Part shown: one piece after another, positions 5,480 through 10,043 of the stretch
Layout: each line of letters starts with the position of its first letter
Position numbering within the stretch: the first letter of the stretch is position 1
NCBI GenBank assembly: GCA_002482815.1
Contig: DLGS01000100.1
Span: 761-10,803 of the forward strand
Direction of reading: 5' to 3'
From: Bacteroidetes bacterium UBA7688
GTDB lineage: Bacteria; Bacteroidota; Bacteroidia; Chitinophagales; Chitinophagaceae
Length of the DNA stretch: 10,043 bases
Translations under genes and position numbers: made by a program
The notes under the pieces: model-generated
What the model saw: only the letters and a program-made list of their open reading frames with translations
What the model was told of the DNA's origin: nothing
Database searches by the model: none

Positions 5480-6373
5480 CTAAAATTTCAGATGCATCTC
5501 GCTAACCAATCGGGCTTTTATCAAATCGGAATTTTCTACCTGCATCGTTTGATGCCTGCCGCCGTTTTTCTCAAAAACCTCAATAAGCAGCATCTTGTCA
5601 TCGGCAATAGTGAACTGGTCTAACAAAAACACATTTTGTCCAGCAGTTTTTCCTCCAATTTCATCCAGTGACTTGTAAATTCGCAGTGGTATCATTGGTT
5701 TTTCCTGTACTACAGTGCGCTTTGCTATCTTTTTGTCTGCCACCTTGAAATTGATAAAATCAATCTGAAAAGGAACATTAGTACTGTTTGTTAGCTGCGT
5801 ATGGAAATAGTACTTGCCATTATGGATATAAATTCCTTTGAGTATAAAATGGATGCCAAAACTTTTAGCACCAATATGTTTGACAATGCGTTTATCTTTT
5901 TTATAGATGGTCTCCAACAGCAAGCCTGCCAGTGAAGGTGCAGTATTGCCCAATTCTTCAAAAAGCACATCGTTTCCAGTATCTTTATCTACTGTCTTTT
6001 GCATCGTCAGCAGGTTATAGCTGAGCGTCTGCGGGCAGGAATTATAATACACATCAAAACTGTAAAAGTGTCCGTCATCAGTAATGACCGAAAAATTGGT
6101 TTCCGTTGTAAAATCCCTTGCTGAAGCTTTTACACGAAGTACGTTCTCCGCATCTTCTGCCTTCCCTGCAATCAGGTATTCACTGCCTAAATCCACATAG
6201 CGTACAGCTGTTGGGAAAATCAAATGGGAGGTTTTATCATAAGTAACTTCCATTTGGTATGGTTCTATCCTGCCCAAAGCAAGGGACGTTTTTGCGCTTT
6301 GCTGTGCAAAAGAAGATACGGCAAACCCGATCATAAGGGCAATTGCCCAAAAGGTTTTAAAATGATTTTTCAT
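5480..6373 (-). CDS. traN: Conjugative transposon protein TraN (DUF4138, VirB9-like)
   Basis: A 297-residue TraN-family protein, about the usual length. A signal peptide spans about 1-23 (IALMIGFAVSSFA, then QQ), so it is exported to the periplasm. A beta-rich N-terminal domain follows, with the family-like block LIFPTAVRYVDLGSEYLIAG (51-70), which carries the mark of VirB9/TrbG-like proteins, and NFSVITDDGHFYSFDVYY (93-110). The C-terminal half has YYFHTQLTNSTNVPFQIDFI, then QFTIADDKMLLIEVFEKNGG. In the Bacteroidota transfer system this protein is considered the VirB9-like partner of TraM in the core that crosses the periplasm. It lies 23 bases downstream of traM. A single cysteine (in NSCPQ) is present. 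Confidence 0.92.
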   Translation of the reverse strand: MKNHFKTFWAIALMIGFAVSSFAQQSAKTSLALGRIEPYQMEVTYDKTSHLIFPTAVRYVDLGSEYLIAGKAEDAENVLRVKASARDFTTETNFSVITDDGHFYSFDVYYNSCPQTLSYNLLTMQKTVDKDTGNDVLFEELGNTAPSLAGLLLETIYKKDKRIVKHIGAKSFGIHFILKGIYIHNGKYYFHTQLTNSTNVPFQIDFINFKVADKKIAKRTVVQEKPMIPLRIYKSLDEIGGKTAGQNVFLLDQFTIADDKMLLIEVFEKNGGRHQTMQVENSDLIKARLVSEMHLKF

Positions 6374-6396
6374 TGTTTAGTATATTTGAGTTATTA

Positions 6397-7731
6397 TTAT
6401 TTTTTAGGAACAAGGAATACTTGATGTCCTGCTTTTAGGGTAACTTTTGGTGTCCTTACTCTTTTGGAGAAATAACCTGAAATTCCCTGAACTACGCCAC
6501 GGCTTAAATCAGCCGCTGCCTGTTGTCCAGCAGATTGGGTAAGCATCAGGCTTGTTCCGGATGTCTGGCTCATGTTGCCTGCCATTTCGCTAAGGGCATT
6601 CATTTCCGGAGAGTATGGAATGTATAATCCCTGCTGCCCGTCTAGGTCATAAATGGTGATATCTACAGGGATGATATTTCCTTGCTGCTCTATGGAAGTA
6701 ATCTTTAACTCCACACGACCACCCTGAAGCTTTGCATTAGCGGTTAGGATTGTTCCCTTTGCAATGGTAAGATTACCCGCTTGGGCAGGCTCCAATAAAC
6801 GAAGTCGTACACTGCTTTCCCCTATAATGGTCTGTGTTTCCTGTAGACAGGCTTTAATGCTGTTTTTTGGCTTTATCACCTGCCCCGCCAAACCTTCTGT
6901 GTAAAAACTACGGTTTCTGATTTCGCTCCAGTCGGCTATAAAAGCACTATCAGCAGGCTCACGGTATAAGGATGATACCGTATTTTTTCTTGCACTGGTA
7001 AATGCTGCAAAATGTTTTTTCGACGAAGCATCCAAAACCACAGGTGCATTAACCTTATTGCTTGCAGTTTCCGCAGTATTTGTACCTGAAGGAAGATACT
7101 TTGCAGCCATCTGATAGGATTTTTCCATGAGTGCCAACTGGTCATTTACCGTTACTCCGGCAGGTACTTCCTTTTCTGCCAGTTTTTCTTTTAGTTCTTC
7201 CAATTGCTTGCGGAGTTCCCGTGTTTCACCATTATCATCCTGATAGAAAGAACCCAATGTACTTTGTGCATTTCGATAACTGTTTAATGCCGGATTCACG
7301 GGTTTTTCCGATCTGTTGTCATTGCTATTGTTTTGATTTTGGTTCTCGTCATTATTTAGTACCTCTTTCTCTTCGCCAGTTGTGCTTCCTTCATTCCAAT
7401 AATCAGCCAATGTGGTAAGGGCATCACGCTTTTGCTGCTCTTTTTCTTCCAGCATTTGCTTCTCATAAGCCTTTTGCTTGTCTGCCTGCATTCCTTCTTC
7501 GGTTGCTTGTGGAACAGTATCATTCATCCCGATATTTTCGATTCCCTTTTTATCTGAAGACGGTTTAAATATGAGGTACATAGAACCTAAAAACACGATC
7601 CCCATTAAAACGAATATCAGTGGTTTTTTAAATCTTTCAATGGTACTTCTTTTATCATCGGTCTCCTTGGATACTTTGCTTTGGCCGTCTCCTTCTAACA
7701 GGACGACGGCTCTTTTTTCATCTTCTTTCAT
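6397..7731 (-). CDS. traM: Conjugative transposon protein TraM (VirB10/TrbI-like)
   Basis: A 444-residue TraM-family protein. The N-terminus is cytoplasmic and charged. One membrane helix spans about 36-55 (KPLIFVLMGIVFLGSMYLIF). Then come a charged coiled coil (about 85-105), a low-complexity Glu/Asn/Gln linker (about 115-145), a second coiled coil (170-188), and a C-terminal TrbI/VirB10-like beta domain (about 290-444). Recognisable parts of that domain are LTIAKGTILTANAKLQGGRV, IIPVDITIYDLDG and the end AGHQVFLVPKK. This layout fits a protein anchored in the inner membrane and reaching through the periplasm to the outer-membrane core. The start ATG at 7729-7731 overlaps the traL coding end by 14 bases, so translation may be coupled. 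It is complete and shows no damage. Confidence 0.93.
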   Translation of the reverse strand: MKEDEKRAVVLLEGDGQSKVSKETDDKRSTIERFKKPLIFVLMGIVFLGSMYLIFKPSSDKKGIENIGMNDTVPQATEEGMQADKQKAYEKQMLEEKEQQKRDALTTLADYWNEGSTTGEEKEVLNNDENQNQNNSNDNRSEKPVNPALNSYRNAQSTLGSFYQDDNGETRELRKQLEELKEKLAEKEVPAGVTVNDQLALMEKSYQMAAKYLPSGTNTAETASNKVNAPVVLDASSKKHFAAFTSARKNTVSSLYREPADSAFIADWSEIRNRSFYTEGLAGQVIKPKNSIKACLQETQTIIGESSVRLRLLEPAQAGNLTIAKGTILTANAKLQGGRVELKITSIEQQGNIIPVDITIYDLDGQQGLYIPYSPEMNALSEMAGNMSQTSGTSLMLTQSAGQQAAADLSRGVVQGISGYFSKRVRTPKVTLKAGHQVFLVPKK

Positions 7732-8005
7732 AAATCTTTTCTTTTAAAATTGTTACTAATGTGTCCTGCAAGGATGTGGGACTTTCTTTCTTTTTGAGCA
7801 CTAGATTTTTAATATGCTCAATGTTCATGCTATGCTCTGGGCTTGCTGTATCATAAAATACTTTAAAAATTACCCCTGTGGTAAGCAGCAGATATACTCC
7901 AAAAAAATAAAGTATATACCTCTGCTGCTTATATAGAGGCAATGCCTCTCAGCTTTCCTCAAGTCTGTCAAACCACTTGTTTATATTGCTTCTTATTGTT
8001 TTCAT
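7718..8005 (-). pseudogene. traL: TraL (DUF3989-like) gene with in-frame TGA at codon 19
   Basis: From ATG 8003-8005 the frame reads MKTIRSNINKWFDRLEES, then TGA (7949-7951), then EALPLYKQQRYILYFFGVY and on to a natural TGA at 7718-7720. Without the internal stop this is a 95-residue small membrane protein of the size and position of TraL: a basic N-terminus, one membrane helix (YILYFFGVYLLLTTGVIFKV) and a periplasmic tail overlapping traM. From memory, homologues carry Trp at the interrupted position, and TGG to TGA is a single change. The open part after the stop could still be translated from TTG (7940-7942), giving 74 residues with the membrane helix but without the amphipathic N-terminus. 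It may be a true nonsense mutation, reduced expression by restart, or a base error. Some databases label this family 'nitrogen regulatory IIA', which the sequence does not support. Confidence 0.75.
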
Positions 8006-8023
8006 AGCCTTGTTCTTTCTGTG

Positions 8024-8452
8024 TTATAGCTTGAAGCGCTTCGGACTTTGACCTGTCTGTTGCTTTGGCTCGTCGTTGACCATTGCAATTGCTTCGGTTA
8101 ACTTTGGTGCGGATATTGCAGAAAGGTCTTTCAGTTCGATTTTTTTTAGGATCTGCCCGAATTCGTCTTTTTTTATTATTTCCATTCGGCTTACTGAGAG
8201 TTCTCCATTAAGGTGTTTCACCCACATTGCACATTCTATACGAGGCTTTTCATCACCTGACCATTGCAGGTAGCTTGTCAGCAGTAAATCATGCTTAGGC
8301 AGAGTATCTGTACCTTTTTGGCAGCTTTCAAAGAATTCGCTTAAGCTTTCTTTCAGCTTTCCTGCATAAGCACCCTGCGTATGGAAATACTTGTTATATC
8401 CTTTGTCGGTCAGGATTTTTGCGAACCTGTTTAATTCTAATAAAGTTTCCAT
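8024..8452 (-). CDS. Unrecognised 142-residue protein between traK and traL
   Basis: I do not recognise this protein. It starts METLLELNRFAKILTDKGYN and is 142 residues long. It has no signal peptide and no membrane segment, so it is probably cytoplasmic. The N-terminal part looks helical. The middle has strand-like segments (HDLLLTSYLQWS, RIECAMWVKHLNGELSVSRM) and the end is a basic, flexible tail (GQSPKRFKL). Its start lies 12 bases after traK and its stop 18 bases before the traL ATG, with no room for separate signals, so it is a member of the tra operon. A role as a cytoplasmic helper or assembly factor of the transfer channel is possible but not shown. Confidence 0.8.
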   Translation of the reverse strand: METLLELNRFAKILTDKGYNKYFHTQGAYAGKLKESLSEFFESCQKGTDTLPKHDLLLTSYLQWSGDEKPRIECAMWVKHLNGELSVSRMEIIKKDEFGQILKKIELKDLSAISAPKLTEAIAMVNDEPKQQTGQSPKRFKL

Positions 8453-8464
8453 AAGATTATTTTT

Positions 8465-9088
8465 TTAACGCTCGATGACTTCTATATCCCTATTCTCTAG
8501 TACTGCAAACTTTTCAATATTAAAGCCTTGCGGATTATTGTCCGAGCGGACAGAGTTGACAAGGAAACATGACGTAACCAGATTGCGTTTTGTCACATTA
8601 CTGGAACGGATGATAAATTGTTTGGCATAACTACGGACTGCATAGGGATATGTTTCGAAATTGCCTACTATGCTGTCTACTTCGATACGCTGCTGTACAT
8701 TACCTGATATGATACGGTTATAATATCCTTTTTCAGAGAGGTCTTTGTAATAATCAAAGGCACTTTTATCTGCGAGATTAAACGCCCTTTTCATATTACT
8801 TTCAATGGCATTCTTGTCTGGTGCAAGCGTAAAAAAAAGTTCGTGAAAACGCTTTACATGTTCCCTTGCTTCTACTGGACGGTTGATCGACGCATCCTGT
8901 GCGAGCGCGAGCATCAGTGATTTCCCATTGTCCAGAACATAGATTTTCTGACGTTGCTGCTCTGCAAAACGGTAGGACTGCCAGACGGCATATCCTGCAA
9001 CTCCGGTGCAGAGTAAAGCAAACACAATGGCATATAATCTTATCTGCCTGAAACTGTTTTCGATATTTCTTAGTGTTTTAAATTCCAT
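8465..9088 (-). CDS. traK: Conjugative transposon protein TraK (VirB8-like)
   Basis: A 207-residue TraK-family protein. A short cytoplasmic N-terminus (MEFKTLRNIENSFRQIR) leads into one membrane helix at about 18-36 (LYAIVFALLCTGVAGYAVW). A periplasmic domain with the VirB8/NTF2-like order of helices then strands follows: REHVKRFHELFFTLAPD (74-90), FNLADKSAFDYYKDLSEKGYY (103-123), QQRIEVDSIVGN and RNLVTSCFLVNSVRSDNNPQ, ending LENRDIEVIER. VirB8-like proteins assemble the inner-membrane platform of type IV secretion channels, in contact with VirB6 (TraJ) and VirB10 (TraM) types. It starts 18 bases after the traJ stop. It is full length and intact. Confidence 0.94.
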   Translation of the reverse strand: MEFKTLRNIENSFRQIRLYAIVFALLCTGVAGYAVWQSYRFAEQQRQKIYVLDNGKSLMLALAQDASINRPVEAREHVKRFHELFFTLAPDKNAIESNMKRAFNLADKSAFDYYKDLSEKGYYNRIISGNVQQRIEVDSIVGNFETYPYAVRSYAKQFIIRSSNVTKRNLVTSCFLVNSVRSDNNPQGFNIEKFAVLENRDIEVIER

Positions 9089-9106
9089 TTTATTAATGAT
9101 TAATGA

Positions 9107-10043
9107 TTACTTGTTTATCAGCCTGCCGCCTATATTCCCTACTGTTGAACCTGCTCCTGCGCCGGCAATATTTCCGGATTTCATGGCTGTCTGGTTGACA
9201 TTTCGGGTAAAGTTCCCTGCACCGCCAGCCTGAATGATCCAGCCTGTGACTGTCGGAATAGTGAAGTACCCCACTATGCCTATAATCATAAATATGATGT
9301 ACACGGTGTTGGAGGTATCGGGGATGAAAGTAGGATCGGCAAGCATCTCAATATCCCTTTCAACAATCAGCGACTGTATCTTGGCAAGCATGGAACTGAA
9401 CAAATCAGCTACGGGAAGCCATAAATACACGCTGACATATCGGGTGAGCCACTGTGTGAGGGTAGATTGAAAGCCATCCCATACCGATATGGCAAAAGCT
9501 ATCGGGCCTAAAATGGATAATACAATCAGAAAGAAAGTCCTTATGGTATCGATGACCAAAGCTGCTGCCTGAAAAAGTATTTCCAGCAAATTGCGGAACC
9601 ATTCCTTTATTGCTTTCTCTATCTCGTAGGTTTGTCTATCCATATACATTCCTGCCATTGTTCCAATGTCAGAAGGCGACCAGCCCAATTCGTCCAATTT
9701 CTTATCAAACTCTTCGTTTGATACCATATAGGCAGTTTCCGGATCGCGGAGCATCGCCTCACGCTCCAACATGTCTTTCTTTGCCTGTAGATCGTTCAGG
9801 TCAAGAACCTGATTTTCGAGGATAGTGTGAGTGCCTTGTACAACGGGACTTAGTACCGCATTTAAAGTTCCCAGGACTATTGTGGGGAAAAACATGATGC
9901 AGAGTCCAAGTGCAAAAGGACGCAGCAAAGGATACATATCAATCGGTTCTGCCCGGCTGAGAGCCTGCCATACCTTGGTGGCGACATAAAACAAGGCTCC
10001 CAAGCCAGCCAGTCCTTTTGCCACTGCCGCCATATCGGCGGAC
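9107..10043 (-). CDS. traJ: Conjugative transposon protein TraJ (VirB6-like), N-terminus beyond the window
   Basis: At least 311 residues of TraJ, cut by the right window edge. The frame continues upstream of the Met codon at 10031-10033 (SAD before MAAVAKGLAG), so that Met is internal. Membrane segments are visible near LAGLGALFYVATKVW, LRPFALGLCIMFFPTIVLGT, LFQAAALVIDTIRTFFLIVL, the following ILGPIAFAISVW, and VYIIFMIIGIVGYFTIPTVT. A long hydrophilic loop (LNDLQAKKDMLEREAM to MDRQTYEIEKAIKEWF) lies between them. The C-terminus is Gly/Ala-rich. This polytopic layout fits the VirB6-like inner-membrane channel protein of Bacteroidota conjugation systems. It is the most upstream gene of the transfer operon seen here; earlier tra genes and the operon promoter should lie beyond the window. 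Confidence 0.93.
   Translation of the reverse strand, partial: SADMAAVAKGLAGLGALFYVATKVWQALSRAEPIDMYPLLRPFALGLCIMFFPTIVLGTLNAVLSPVVQGTHTILENQVLDLNDLQAKKDMLEREAMLRDPETAYMVSNEEFDKKLDELGWSPSDIGTMAGMYMDRQTYEIEKAIKEWFRNLLEILFQAAALVIDTIRTFFLIVLSILGPIAFAISVWDGFQSTLTQWLTRYVSVYLWLPVADLFSSMLAKIQSLIVERDIEMLADPTFIPDTSNTVYIIFMIIGIVGYFTIPTVTGWIIQAGGAGNFTRNVNQTAMKSGNIAGAGAGSTVGNIGGRLINK

Noticed and set aside
5243..5623. 126-codon plus-strand ORF across traO and traN
   Set aside because: Antisense to two intact family-recognised genes and spans their junction. No family resemblance.
7949..7951. TGA in traL read as tryptophan or selenocysteine by recoding
   Set aside because: At least four genes in the window end in TGA used as a normal stop. 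No selenocysteine-type structure is evident, and Bacteroidota use the standard code.
1..10043. tRNA or rRNA gene, insertion sequence, or element attachment site
   Set aside because: I saw no tRNA-like cloverleaf, no transposase frame and no terminal inverted repeats. Both ends of the window cut through genes of the element interior.

Overview
The window is an accessory, mobile-element stretch from a Bacteroidota genome, most likely a flavobacterium or sphingobacterium (Chryseobacterium, Elizabethkingia, Sphingobacterium or Pedobacter type). The evidence is a run of Bacteroidota-specific conjugation proteins (TraJ, TraK, TraL, TraM, TraN, TraO, TraQ), AT-rich gene starts without Shine-Dalgarno sequences, one promoter-like site of the Bacteroidota type, and a PRTRC cassette. 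It reads as the inside of an integrative conjugative element. Both ends cut through genes, so neither element boundary is visible.

Left part (1-3452, plus strand): a tightly packed PRTRC operon. It holds the end of protein E, the ubiquitin-like protein C, a possible 58-residue gene, a protein placed as F, the E2-like protein B and an E1-like ThiF protein. F, B and ThiF are joined by ATGA stop/start overlaps. Together C (modifier, C-terminal glycine), B (E2 fold with a candidate catalytic cysteine) and ThiF (adenylating E1) have the parts of a ubiquitin-like conjugation pathway. Its substrate and role in the element are not known to me.

Middle part (3453-4438): two operons converge here. Bases 3447-3683 are crowded with inverted repeats, including a probable terminator for the PRTRC operon and a set of arms that can pair in three mutually exclusive ways. 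On the minus strand lies a 182-residue protein joining a sigma-70 region-4-like helix-turn-helix to a coiled coil and an RNA polymerase alpha-C-terminal-like domain. It appears to have its own promoter. A perfect 12-bp hairpin with a T-rich tail separates it from the transfer operon.

Right part (4439-10043, minus strand): the distal part of the transfer operon, read right to left as traJ (cut by the window end), traK, an unrecognised 142-residue gene, traL, traM, traN, traO and traQ. These encode inner-membrane, periplasm-spanning and outer-membrane parts of the type IV secretion channel. No traP primase-like gene lies between traO and traQ, as it does in the CTnDOT layout. The traL gene carries an in-frame TGA at codon 19, next to a tryptophan-like context. 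It is therefore either broken, restarted from an internal TTG, or affected by a base error.
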